DNA from: Granulicoccus phenolivorans DSM 17626 = NBRC 107789 = JCM 15570
GTDB lineage: Bacteria > Actinomycetota > Actinomycetes > Propionibacteriales > Propionibacteriaceae
Reading direction: 5' to 3'
Assembly (NCBI RefSeq): GCF_000423085.1
Contig: NZ_AUHH01000009.1
Coordinates: forward strand, 62,001-126,000
Length of the DNA stretch: 64,000 bases
Shown here: one piece after another, positions 35,314 through 43,979 of the stretch
Layout: every line of letters starts with the position of its first letter
How positions within the stretch are numbered: position 1 is the first letter of the stretch
Translations under genes and position numbers: made by a program
The notes under the pieces: generated by a model
Told to the model about the DNA's origin: nothing
Database searches by the model: none
Seen by the model: only the letters and a program-made list of their open reading frames with translations

Positions 35314-35973
35314 TCAGGGCAGGGCATGCAGTGGTTCGGGCCCGGGCAGCGCCGCGGCCAGGGCCTGGCCCGAGCGTCGGTCCGCTTCGCGAATCGGTGC
35401 CCGGGCCACCAGCAGGACGGCAGCATCGGCGACCTGTTCGGCCGGCAGCGCGGCGTCGGTCCCGCGGTGCCGCGCCAGGATCACCGACTCCACCAGGCCG
35501 ATCACCAGCGACGCCTCGGCCCCGGCTCCCGGCCGGCACTGCTCGGCCAGCGCGGAGTAGCGTCGCTCCACCTGCTGCCAGGCGTCCCGGAACCGTGCGA
35601 AGGCCTCGTCCTGCACCTCCGGCAGCAGGTACAGGGCGCCCAGGTTCACCTCCCCCTGGCCCAGTTGCCGGGCGTCCCACCAGGTCAGTGCCCACAGCCG
35701 GGCCGCAGCCGGCTCACTGCCGACGAGCAGGTCACCGGCCAGGTCGATCGTCGGCTGCACCGTGTCCAGCAACAGGGTGAGCAGGATCTCCTCCCGGTTC
35801 GGGAAATAGTGGTAGAGCGTCGCCTGGGAGATTCCGGCCTTCTCGGCGATGGCGTGGGTGCTGGCCTGGAATCCGTGGACCGCGAACAGTGCCGCGGCGG
35901 CGTACAGGATGTCGGCCCGGGTCCCGCGCCCGGTGGGGGATTCGCTCTTGCGGGGTCGTCCGCGTCCTGCCAT
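35314..35973 (-). CDS. TetR/AcrR-family regulator of the carboxylase and symporter operons
   Basis: A 219-residue repressor. The N-terminal helix-turn-helix (GTRADILYAAAALFAVHGFQASTHAIAEKAGISQATLYHYFPNREEIL) is a standard TetR domain, and the C-terminal ligand domain is variable. It is divergent from the DUF1989/carboxylase operon. A perfect 8+8 palindrome at 36078-36097 lies between them, and a near copy precedes the symporter operon. I infer that it binds both sites and its own promoter. ATG 35973 precedes AGRGRPRKSE. The ligand may be guanidine, urea or the imported compound. Confidence 0.88.
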   Translation of the reverse strand: MAGRGRPRKSESPTGRGTRADILYAAAALFAVHGFQASTHAIAEKAGISQATLYHYFPNREEILLTLLLDTVQPTIDLAGDLLVGSEPAAARLWALTWWDARQLGQGEVNLGALYLLPEVQDEAFARFRDAWQQVERRYSALAEQCRPGAGAEASLVIGLVESVILARHRGTDAALPAEQVADAAVLLVARAPIREADRRSGQALAAALPGPEPLHALP

Positions 35974-36077
35974 GCGGTCCAGCTTTGCCGACGCCGACCC
36001 GGCCCGGCAACCGCAACACAGCCGTAACGCCGCTCGAACAGCCCGGTCACATCCGTCGATTTGACTACCTTCAACAG

Positions 36078-36097
36078 TTTCTGTCGGACGACAGAAA
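36078..36097. promoter_or_regulatory. TetR-type operator upstream of the carboxylase operon
   Basis: A perfect inverted repeat, TTTCTGTC-GGAC-GACAGAAA, in the divergent region between the TetR gene and the first DUF1989 gene, 53 bp before the latter's start. It is AT-richer than its surroundings and shared with 33655-33674. Confidence 0.82.
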
Positions 36098-36149
36098 AAC
36101 CGCGACGCCGGCTCTGCCCAGCATCCGCCGACCACCGAAGGAGACCGCC

Positions 36150-36986
36150 GTGACCACTGCGACCGCCACCACCGCCGGGGCTCGGGAGCACGCCCGGGCC
36201 CAGGCGGGGACCCCCTGCGACACGATGCCGATCCTGCCGGCGACCGACTTCCCCGACGTCCCCGCCGGCATCGACCCGGCGACCCTGGTCTGGGCCGAGC
36301 GGGTCGCCGGAGGCAACTACACCCACAAGGTCCTGGCCCGCGGCACCCTGCTGCAGCTGACCGACCTCACCGGCGACGCCTGCGCCCATGTCCTGCTCTA
36401 CAACGCCCTGGAACCGGTCGAACGACTCAACGTCGCCGACACCCAGAAGGTGCAGTGGCAGGTCTATACCGACACCGGTCAGCTCCTGCTCAGCGACCAG
36501 GGCCGCGTCCTCGCGTCGGTCGAGGCGGCGACCGCCGGCCGCCACGACTCGATCTTCGGCACCAGCACCCGCGCCCGCAACGAGGAGCGCTACGGCGACG
36601 GCGCCCCGCACGGCCCGTCCCCGGCGGGTCGCGAACTGTTCAAACTGGCCGGCCTCAAGCACGGCCTGGAGGCCCGCGACCTGCCGCCGAACGTCTCCTT
36701 CTTCCAGGGCGTCCGCATCGACGCAGACGGCCACCCGCACTGGGAGGGCTCGGCCGGGCCCGGCGCCGGCATCACCCTGCGGATCGAGATGCCCGCGATC
36801 GTCCTGATCGCCAACACCGCCCATCCGCTGGACCCGCGCCCGGCGTACCACTGCGGCCCGCTCGAGGTGCTCGCCCGCCGTGACCGCCCCACCACCGATA
36901 CCGACCCGCTCTGGTCGCGCAGCCCCGAGGGGCGCCGCGCGTACGCCAACACTCTCGACTACCTGACCGCCCGCGGTCTGGCCTGA
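36150..36986 (+). CDS. DUF1989 protein 1 (urea carboxylase-associated; carboxyguanidine deiminase subunit)
   Basis: A 278-residue DUF1989 protein. It has WAERVAGGNYTHKVLARGTLLQLTDLTGDACAHVLLYNA near 50-90 and later PLEVLARRDRP. The family was long called urea carboxylase-associated protein 1 (UAAP1). In characterised systems the two DUF1989 proteins form carboxyguanidine deiminase, which turns N-carboxyguanidine into allophanate and ammonium. GTG 36150 follows GAAGGAGA. It is the first gene of a five-gene operon and is followed 11 bp later by its partner. Confidence 0.88.
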   Translation: MTTATATTAGAREHARAQAGTPCDTMPILPATDFPDVPAGIDPATLVWAERVAGGNYTHKVLARGTLLQLTDLTGDACAHVLLYNALEPVERLNVADTQKVQWQVYTDTGQLLLSDQGRVLASVEAATAGRHDSIFGTSTRARNEERYGDGAPHGPSPAGRELFKLAGLKHGLEARDLPPNVSFFQGVRIDADGHPHWEGSAGPGAGITLRIEMPAIVLIANTAHPLDPRPAYHCGPLEVLARRDRPTTDTDPLWSRSPEGRRAYANTLDYLTARGLA

Positions 36987-36997
36987 AAGGACCCGAG

Positions 36998-37633
36998 ATG
37001 ACCACGCTCATCCGACCCGACTTCGGCACCGTGCTGTCCCGCCACACCGTGGCCCCGCGGGCCCCCTGGTCGGCGATCCTGACCGCCGGCCAGGTGCTCA
37101 CCATCGTCGACCTCGACGGCAACCAGGCCGTGGACTTCCTGTGCTACGACGCCCACGACACCTCCCGCGCCTACTCCGTCCAGGCCACCCTGCAGGGCCA
37201 GGGCTCGGTCTACCTGACCGAGGGCTCGATCCTGCGCGACAACGAGTACGACCCGCTGCTCGTCGTGGTCGCCAACGACGTCGCCCGCCAGGACACCCTC
37301 GGCGGCGCCTGCTCCAAGGAATCCAACACGCTGCGCTACGGCCACCACACCTGGCACCAGCACGGCTGCGTCGACAACTTCCTGATCGAACTGAGCAAGT
37401 ACGCGATGGGCAAGCGGGACCACGTCTCCAACGTCAACTGGTTCATGAACGTCCCGGTCGACCCCGACGGGGCGTTGGGCATCGTCGACGGCATCTCGGC
37501 CCCCGGCCTCCGGGTCAGCCTGCGGGCCGCCAAGGACACCCTGGTTGTCGTCTCCAACTGCCCGCAGATCAACAACCCCTGCAACGGCTTCGACCCCAGT
37601 CGCGCCGAGATGATCATCCAGGAGGGCCGATGA
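36998..37633 (+). CDS. DUF1989 protein 2 (urea carboxylase-associated; carboxyguanidine deiminase subunit)
   Basis: A 211-residue DUF1989 protein, UAAP2 type. It has QVLTIVDLDGNQAVDFLCYDA near 30-50, and Cys/His-rich segments SKESNTLRYGHHTWHQHGCVDNF and a C-terminal NCPQINNPCNGFDPS. It is the expected partner of the preceding protein in carboxyguanidine deiminase. Its stop overlaps the carboxylase start by 4 bp (ATGA), so translation is coupled. The adjacency of both subunits with a carboxylase points to guanidine rather than urea use. Confidence 0.88.
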   Translation: MTTLIRPDFGTVLSRHTVAPRAPWSAILTAGQVLTIVDLDGNQAVDFLCYDAHDTSRAYSVQATLQGQGSVYLTEGSILRDNEYDPLLVVVANDVARQDTLGGACSKESNTLRYGHHTWHQHGCVDNFLIELSKYAMGKRDHVSNVNWFMNVPVDPDGALGIVDGISAPGLRVSLRAAKDTLVVVSNCPQINNPCNGFDPSRAEMIIQEGR

Positions 37634-40600
37634 CCACCCCGCTGCCGACGACCCTGCTGATCGCCAACCGTGGCGAGATCGCCGTCCGGATCATCCGGAC
37701 CGCCAAGCGCCTGGGCCTGCGTACGGTCGCGGTCTTTTCCGAGGCCGACCGGGGTGCGCTGCACGTGCACCACGCGGACGAGGCCGTCCTGCTGGGCGGC
37801 GAGGCGGCCGCCGATTCCTATCTGCGCCAGGACCGGATCATCGAGGCCGCCCGGGCCACCGGCGCCACCCTGATCCACCCCGGCTACGGCTTCCTGTCCG
37901 AGAACGCCGACTTCGCCCGGGCCTGCGCCGCGGCCGGGATCACCTTCGTCGGCCCGACCCCCGAACAACTCGAACTGTTCGGCGCCAAGCACACCGCCCG
38001 GGCCGCCGCCGAAGCCGCCGGTGTCCCGATGCTGCCCGGCACCGGTCTGCTCGCCGACCTGACGCAGGCGTACGCCGCGGCCGACCGGATCGGCTATCCG
38101 GTGATGCTCAAGGCGACCGCCGGCGGTGGTGGCATCGGCATGCAGGCCTGCCACACCCCGGCCGAACTCGGTGCCGCCTGGGACAACGTACGCCGCCTCG
38201 CCGGCGCCAATTTCGCCTCCGCCGGGGTCTTCCTGGAGCGCTTGGTCACCCACGCCCGACACGTCGAGGTCCAGATCTTCGGCGACGGCGCCGGCACCGT
38301 GATCAGCCTCGGCGACCGCGACTGCAGCCTGCAGCGCCGCAACCAGAAGGTGCTCGAGGAATCCCCGGCCCCCGACCTGCCCGATACCGTCCGCGCCGAG
38401 ATCGCCGACGCCGCCCGCCGGCTGTGCGCCGCGGTCGACTACCGGTCGGCCGGCACCGTGGAATACATCTACGACGCCGTCCGCCAGGAGGCCGCCTTCC
38501 TGGAGGTGAACACCCGCCTCCAGGTCGAGCACCCGGTGACCGAGGCCCGCTACGGGATCGACCTGGTCGAATGGATGCTGCGGCTGGCGCTGGGGGAGAC
38601 CGACGTGGTCGCCGAACCGGCCGCTCCGACCGGGGCCGCGGTGGAGGCCCGGATCTACGCCGAGAACACCGACCTGGGCAATGTGCCCAGCTCCGGCACG
38701 ATCACCGCCGCCGAGTTCCCCGAAGGCGTCCGCGTCGACGGCTGGATCGAGGCCGGCAGCGCGGTCTCCACCAGCTACGATCCGCTGCTGGCCAAGCTCA
38801 TCGTGCACGGCACCGATCGCGCCGACGCCTGGGCCAAACTCGGCGCGGCGCTCGCCGCCACCCGGGTCCAGGGCGTGGCGAGCAACCTCGGCCTGCTGCG
38901 CACCGTCGCCGAGGAAGAGACCGTCCTCGCCGCGACCCACTCCACCGACACCCTCAACCACGTCGTCAACACCCAGCCGCGGTTCGAGGTCCTCAAGGGC
39001 GGCCTGCTCACCACCATCCAGGACTGGCCCGGCCGGGTCGGGTACTGGCCGGTGGGCATCCCGCCGTCGGGCCCGATGGACGACTGGTCCTTCCGGGCCG
39101 GGAACCGGGCGCTCGCGAACGCCGAGGGCGCACCGGGCCTGGAGATCACCATGGCCGGGCCCACGCTGCGCTGTCACACCGAGACCCGGCTGATCGTCAC
39201 CGGCGCACCCACGCCGGTCACGGTCGATCAGGCCCCGGTCCCGCAGTGGGAACCGATCACCGTCCCCGCCGGCGGCGTCCTGGAGATCGGGACCCCGACT
39301 GCCGGCATGCGCAGCTACCTGCTCGTCGAGGGCGGCCTCGACGTCGCCCCGGTGATGGGCTCGGCGGCCACCTTCACCGACGGGAAGATCGGTGGTCTCA
39401 CCGGCGGTCCGTTGCGCCCCGGCGACATCGTCCCGCTGGCCACCCCCGCCGAGCCGCAGCAGGTCTGCATCGTGCCGAGCGCCGAGCGGCCGGACTTCTC
39501 CGCGCGCTGGGAGATCGCCGCCCTGGAGGGCCCGCACGCCGCGCCGGAGTTCTTCACCGAGTCCGACATGGAGACCTTCTACAACACCGACTGGGAGGTG
39601 CACTTCAACTCCGCCCGCACCGGCGTACGCCTGGTCGGACCGAAACCGGAATGGGCCCGCAGTGACGGCGGCGAGGCCGGGCTGCACCCGAGCAACATCC
39701 ACGACACCGCGTACAACGTCGGTGCGGTCGACTTCACCGGCGACATGCCGATCCTGCTCGGCCCCGACGGACCCAGCCTGGGCGGATTCACCTGCCCGGT
39801 GACCGTGCCGACCGCGCACCGCTGGATGCTCGGCCAGCTGCGTCCCGGGGACCGGGTCCGGTTCGTGCCGATCTCGATGCCGCAGGCGCACGGGCTGCGC
39901 CGCTCGCCGCTGGCGGCGCCGGTGCCCGACCGCGGTTGCATCGTCGACGGCGGGATCCTGCTGACCGACCCCGGCCGCCCCAGCGGCCCTGGAGAAGCGG
40001 GCCGCCCCAGCGCCCCCGCAGCAGGGATCCGCCATGACGATCTGCCGTCGATGACCGTACGCCGCCAGGGCGACGCGGCACTGCTGGTCGAATACGGCCC
40101 GATGCAACTGGACCTGGTGGTCCGGATGCGGGTGCATGCCCTGGCCCAACGGATCAGCGAACTCGCCGATCACGACCGACTGGCCGGGATCATCGAGCTC
40201 ACCCCCGGCATCCGGTCCCTGCAGATCCACCTGGATCCCGACGTGGCCGACCCCGAAGCCCTGGTCAACCTGCTGCGCGACCTCGACTACGCGCTGCCCT
40301 CGACCAAGGACCTGCGGGTCCCCAGCCGGACGGTGCACCTGCCGCTGTCCTGGGACGACCCGGCCACCCGGGAGGCGATCCAGCGATACATGGCCGGCGT
40401 CCGCGACGACGCCCCCTGGTGTCCGTGGAACATCGAGTTCATCCGCCGGATCAACGGGCTCGCGAGTGTCGAGGACGTCTACCGGACCGTGTTCGACGCC
40501 GAATACCTGGTCATGGGCCTGGGCGACGTCTACCTCGGCGCCCCGGTCGCGACCCCGCTGGATCCGCGGCACCGGCTGGTCACCACCAAGTACAACCCGG

Positions 40601-41310
40601 CTCGCACCTGGACTGCGGAGAACTCGGTCGGCATCGGCGGGGCGTACCTGTGCATCTATGGAATGGAGGGCCCCGGCGGTTACCAGTTCGTCGGCCGGAC
40701 CACCCAGGTCTGGTCCACCCACCAGCAGCGCGGCGCGTTCGAGCCCGGGGTGCCGTGGCTGCTGCGCTTCTTCGACCGGATCAAGTGGTTCCCAGTCAGC
40801 ACCGAGGAACTGGCCGAAATGCGCGCCGACATGGCCGCCGGCCGGCTGGAGCTGAAGATCGAGGAGGGCACCTTCGGGGTGGCCGAGTACGCCGAGTTCC
40901 TGGCCGAGAACGCCGACTCGATCGCGGAGTTCCGGAACAAGCAGCAGGTAGCGTTCGCCGCCGAGCGGGCGGCCTGGGAGGCGTCCGGGGAGTTCGAGCG
41001 GGCCTCGGTGGCCGGGGGAGCCGAGCCGGAATCGGCCGAGGTGGAGATTCCGCCGGGCTGTACGGCGGTGGAGGCACAGTTCGCCGCGAACGTGTTCCGG
41101 ATCGACGTGGCCCCCGGGGACCGGGTCCGCGCCGGCCAGACGCTGCTCGCGGTCGAGGCGATGAAGATGGAGGCCGCGGTGGTCAGCCCGGTCGACGCGG
41201 TGGTGGTCGAGGTCCTCACCCGCTGCGGCGCCCAGGTGGCGCCGGGGACACCGCTGGTCGTGGTGCGTACGCAGAACGAAGAGCTGGACGAGATGGAGGC
41301 AGTGGCATGA
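37630..41310 (+). CDS. Biotin-dependent urea/guanidine carboxylase
   Basis: A single-chain carboxylase of 1226 residues. An N-terminal biotin carboxylase (about 1-455; ATP-grasp loop KATAGGGGIGM, then EVNTRLQVEHPVTE) is followed by the carboxyltransferase halves. These are an AHS2/KipA-like domain (TIQDWPGRVGYWPVGIPPSG near 460) and an AHS1/KipI-like domain (MTVRRQGDAALLVEYG). The C-terminal biotin carrier has VEAMKMEA with Lys1179. The Gly/Pro-rich linker between AHS2 and AHS1 is encoded by a short duplicated GC block near 39970-40015. It carboxylates urea to allophanate or guanidine to N-carboxyguanidine; the neighbouring DUF1989 pair favours guanidine. Confidence 0.93.
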   Translation: MTTPLPTTLLIANRGEIAVRIIRTAKRLGLRTVAVFSEADRGALHVHHADEAVLLGGEAAADSYLRQDRIIEAARATGATLIHPGYGFLSENADFARACAAAGITFVGPTPEQLELFGAKHTARAAAEAAGVPMLPGTGLLADLTQAYAAADRIGYPVMLKATAGGGGIGMQACHTPAELGAAWDNVRRLAGANFASAGVFLERLVTHARHVEVQIFGDGAGTVISLGDRDCSLQRRNQKVLEESPAPDLPDTVRAEIADAARRLCAAVDYRSAGTVEYIYDAVRQEAAFLEVNTRLQVEHPVTEARYGIDLVEWMLRLALGETDVVAEPAAPTGAAVEARIYAENTDLGNVPSSGTITAAEFPEGVRVDGWIEAGSAVSTSYDPLLAKLIVHGTDRADAWAKLGAALAATRVQGVASNLGLLRTVAEEETVLAATHSTDTLNHVVNTQPRFEVLKGGLLTTIQDWPGRVGYWPVGIPPSGPMDDWSFRAGNRALANAEGAPGLEITMAGPTLRCHTETRLIVTGAPTPVTVDQAPVPQWEPITVPAGGVLEIGTPTAGMRSYLLVEGGLDVAPVMGSAATFTDGKIGGLTGGPLRPGDIVPLATPAEPQQVCIVPSAERPDFSARWEIAALEGPHAAPEFFTESDMETFYNTDWEVHFNSARTGVRLVGPKPEWARSDGGEAGLHPSNIHDTAYNVGAVDFTGDMPILLGPDGPSLGGFTCPVTVPTAHRWMLGQLRPGDRVRFVPISMPQAHGLRRSPLAAPVPDRGCIVDGGILLTDPGRPSGPGEAGRPSAPAAGIRHDDLPSMTVRRQGDAALLVEYGPMQLDLVVRMRVHALAQRISELADHDRLAGIIELTPGIRSLQIHLDPDVADPEALVNLLRDLDYALPSTKDLRVPSRTVHLPLSWDDPATREAIQRYMAGVRDDAPWCPWNIEFIRRINGLASVEDVYRTVFDAEYLVMGLGDVYLGAPVATPLDPRHRLVTTKYNPARTWTAENSVGIGGAYLCIYGMEGPGGYQFVGRTTQVWSTHQQRGAFEPGVPWLLRFFDRIKWFPVSTEELAEMRADMAAGRLELKIEEGTFGVAEYAEFLAENADSIAEFRNKQQVAFAAERAAWEASGEFERASVAGGAEPESAEVEIPPGCTAVEAQFAANVFRIDVAPGDRVRAGQTLLAVEAMKMEAAVVSPVDAVVVEVLTRCGAQVAPGTPLVVVRTQNEELDEMEAVA

Positions 41311-42614
41311 GCGAGTCGAGCGAAATCACCGGCGTGGCCAAGGTGGCCGAGGCGTACGCCCGGGTCGCGGCGGCCGACCGGCCGGAGGTCTGGATCACCT
41401 TGCGCGACCGTGACGAGGTGGCAGCCGAGTTCGCCGCGGTGCAGGCCGCCGTGGCGGCGGGGGAGCCCCTGCCGCTGGCCGGGACCCTGTTCGCGGTGAA
41501 GAACAACATCGACGTGGCCGGGATCGTGACCACCGCCGGGTGCCCCGCGTACGGTTTCGAACCGGTGAGCGACGCACCGGTGGTCGCTCGGCTGCGGGCC
41601 GCCGGGGCGGTGGTGCTCGGGTCGACCAACCTGGACCAGTTCGCCACCGGCCTGGTCGGGGTCCGCAGCCCGTACGGGGCGGTCCGCCATGCAACCCATC
41701 CGGACCTGGTCTCCGGCGGTTCCTCCAGCGGCTCCGGGGTGGCCGTCGCGCTCGGCTTCGTCGACTTTGCCCTGGGCACCGACACGGCCGGCTCGGGACG
41801 GGTCCCCGCCGCGTTCCACGGCCTGTACGGGGTCAAGCCGACCCGCGGTCTGGTGCCGACCACCGGGGTGGTCCCGGCCTGCGCCTCCTTCGACGTGGTG
41901 ACCGTGCTGGACACCGACCCGGTCCGGGCCGCCCTGATCGCGCAGATCATGGCCGGCCCCGATGCCGGGGACCCGCTGTCCCACCGGCCGGCGGCCCCGG
42001 CCCGCCTGGTCCGCCGGGTCGGGATCGCCACCACCGAACAGCTCGGCGAACTCGCCCCCGGCTGGGCCGAGGCGTACGCCGCCGAGGCCGACCGGCTCGC
42101 CGAGCGTGGTCTGGAGCTGGTCGAGGTCGACATCACGATGCTGCTGGACACCGCCCGGATGCTCTACGACGGGGCTTTCGTCGCCGAGCGGTACGCCGCG
42201 GTCGGCGAGTTCGTCGACGCGCACCGCACCGAGGTCGACCCGACCGTCGGCGGCATCATCGCCAAGGCCCGCGACATTCCGGCCTGGCAACTGGCCCGGG
42301 AGAGCCGCGACCTGGATCGGCGCCGGGTCGAAGCAGCCCGGATGTTCGAAACCATAGATGCGCTACTGCTCCCGGTCACCACCCAGCATCCGAGTATCGC
42401 CGCGGTGCAGGCCGATCCGGTCGGGATCAATCGGGACCTGGGCCGGTTCACCAACTTCGTCAATCTGCTCGACCTGGCCGCCCTGGCCTACCCCGCCGCG
42501 GAGGTGAATGGGCTCCCGTTCGGGGTCCAGCTCGTGGGTCCGGCCTACAGCGACGCCGAACTGCTGGTCGCCGCCGGGGTCGGGGGGCGGGAATCGGTGG
42601 GGGCGGCCGGATGA
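41307..42614 (+). CDS. atzF: Allophanate hydrolase, amidase domain
   Basis: A 435-residue amidase-signature enzyme that hydrolyses allophanate to ammonium and CO2. Lys65 (LFAVKNNID), the GGSSSGSG loop near 137-144 with the cis-Ser, and nucleophile Ser163 in TDTAGSGRVPA are visible. Characterised AtzF/DUR1-type enzymes carry a further C-terminal domain of about 130 residues; it is missing here and is encoded by the next gene. Its ATG overlaps the carboxylase stop (ATGA), and its own stop overlaps the next start (ATGA). Confidence 0.93.
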   Translation: MSESSEITGVAKVAEAYARVAAADRPEVWITLRDRDEVAAEFAAVQAAVAAGEPLPLAGTLFAVKNNIDVAGIVTTAGCPAYGFEPVSDAPVVARLRAAGAVVLGSTNLDQFATGLVGVRSPYGAVRHATHPDLVSGGSSSGSGVAVALGFVDFALGTDTAGSGRVPAAFHGLYGVKPTRGLVPTTGVVPACASFDVVTVLDTDPVRAALIAQIMAGPDAGDPLSHRPAAPARLVRRVGIATTEQLGELAPGWAEAYAAEADRLAERGLELVEVDITMLLDTARMLYDGAFVAERYAAVGEFVDAHRTEVDPTVGGIIAKARDIPAWQLARESRDLDRRRVEAARMFETIDALLLPVTTQHPSIAAVQADPVGINRDLGRFTNFVNLLDLAALAYPAAEVNGLPFGVQLVGPAYSDAELLVAAGVGGRESVGAAG

Positions 42615-43012
42615 GGCTTGCGGTGGTGGGTGCGCATCTGGCCGGGCAGCCGCTGCATCACCAGCTCAGCGACCGGGCTGCCGTGCTGGTGGCCGTGACC
42701 CGGACTGCCCCGGCGTACCGGTTGTGGGATCTGGGCACGACGCCGGCCAAACCGGGCCTGGTCCGCGACCCCGACGCGGGCGCGGCGATCGTGGTCGAGG
42801 TCTGGGACCTGGGCGGGGAGGCGTTCGCCGGCTTCGTCGACGCCCTGGCCACCCCGATGGCGATCGGGCATGTGGAACTGGGCGACGGGTCCTGGGTGAA
42901 CGGCTTCCTGGTCGAGCCGTACGCGCTCACCGGCGCGACCGAGATCACCGAGTACGGCGGCTGGGCGGCCTACCTGGCCGGCCGCGCGGTGAGCCAGTCG
43001 GCAAAGGTGTGA
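42611..43012 (+). CDS. Stand-alone allophanate hydrolase C-terminal domain
   Basis: A 133-residue protein: MRLAVVGAHLAGQPLHHQLSD at the start, RTAPAYRLWDL near 35-45, and ITEYGGWAAYLAGR at the end. This matches the C-terminal domain normally fused to AtzF, a gamma-glutamylcyclotransferase-like fold thought to act on N-carboxycarbamate. As a separate, overlapping gene (ATGA), it implies a two-subunit allophanate hydrolase. Its last 43 bp overlap the 3' end of the convergent LysR gene. Compare with fused AtzF to judge whether this is ancestral or a fission. Confidence 0.88.
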   Translation: MRLAVVGAHLAGQPLHHQLSDRAAVLVAVTRTAPAYRLWDLGTTPAKPGLVRDPDAGAAIVVEVWDLGGEAFAGFVDALATPMAIGHVELGDGSWVNGFLVEPYALTGATEITEYGGWAAYLAGRAVSQSAKV

Positions 43013-43845
43013 GCCAGCGATTCCAGCTCCGCGGCGCGGAAGTGGTCCGGGAGCCAGGCGGCGTACAGGGGCACCACCACCGCCTGGCCGTCGTACCGCA
43101 ACGGGCGGGAGACCAGGCCGAAATGGGACTCTTCCACGCCGATGGTGACCCCGCTCCCGTGGGAGATGTGGGCCTGGGCGAGCAGGCCGGTGCTGACGAA
43201 GCCGACCTTGGGCGGCACCCGCCCGACCCCGGTCAGCAACCCCGACACGGTCTCGGCGACCGCGGTGTTCACTGCGGGCAGCAGGATGTGCTCGGCAGCC
43301 AACTCGGTGACCTCGAGTCCGGCCGGGGCGTCGGCGGCCAGCGGGTGCTCGGCGGGCAGCTGGACCAGCAGCGGAATGTCACCGACCCGGTGCAGCGCTG
43401 CGCGCCCGGCGGCCGGTCGGACGCTGCTCAGGGCCAGATCGGCACGGCCGGACAGCTCCCCGACCACCTCGTGCGGCGGGGTCGCGATGAATTCGGTGAT
43501 CGGCGCACCGGTGGCGGCCACGAACGGCACCACATAGAGCTCACTGATGCCCGGCATGCTTGCCAGCACCAGGCCGGAATCGCCGGTCTCCGCGGTGGAG
43601 AAGGCTGAGCGGACCCGGAGCGAACGTGCCCACAGGTCCCGCGCCATCGGCTCCAGGCGACGTCCCGCCGGGGTCAGCGTGAGTCCGGTCGGGGTCCGGA
43701 AGAACAACGTCGCCCCCAATTCCTCCTCCAGTGCGCCAATCCGTTTCGAAATCGCCGATTGGGTCAAGTAGGTGCGGCGCGCGGCCTCGCTCATGCTCTG
43801 GGCATCGAGCACAGTCAAGAAGATGCCGATCGTCCGATCATCCAT
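42970..43845 (-). CDS. LysR-family transcriptional regulator
   Basis: A 291-residue regulator with an N-terminal helix-turn-helix (MSEAARRTYLTQSAISKRIGALEEELGATLF) and a periplasmic-binding-like effector domain. ATG 43845 has TAGGGT (complement of 43852-43857) 6 nt upstream, so it is probably leaderless. It is divergent from the VOC/ABM gene pair at 43980-45732, its most likely target. Its 3' end overlaps the urea-operon terminal gene by 43 bp. Confidence 0.9.
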   Translation of the reverse strand: MDDRTIGIFLTVLDAQSMSEAARRTYLTQSAISKRIGALEEELGATLFFRTPTGLTLTPAGRRLEPMARDLWARSLRVRSAFSTAETGDSGLVLASMPGISELYVVPFVAATGAPITEFIATPPHEVVGELSGRADLALSSVRPAAGRAALHRVGDIPLLVQLPAEHPLAADAPAGLEVTELAAEHILLPAVNTAVAETVSGLLTGVGRVPPKVGFVSTGLLAQAHISHGSGVTIGVEESHFGLVSRPLRYDGQAVVVPLYAAWLPDHFRAAELESLAHTFADWLTARPAR

Positions 43846-43979
43846 GCCGCGACCCTATCCCGCCATTCCGCCCTGGAATATCCCCAGTCGAGACCGTCGT
43901 CGCGTACCTCTCGACAGCGACGGTGGGGCTGCCTAGGGTTTTGTGCGGGAGTCCCCGGCCACAAGGAGAGGCAGGAAGC

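Noticed and set aside
36098-36149. Guanidine riboswitch before the DUF1989/carboxylase operon
   Set aside because: The leader is about 50 nt and has no ykkC-type motif; the palindromic operator explains control better.
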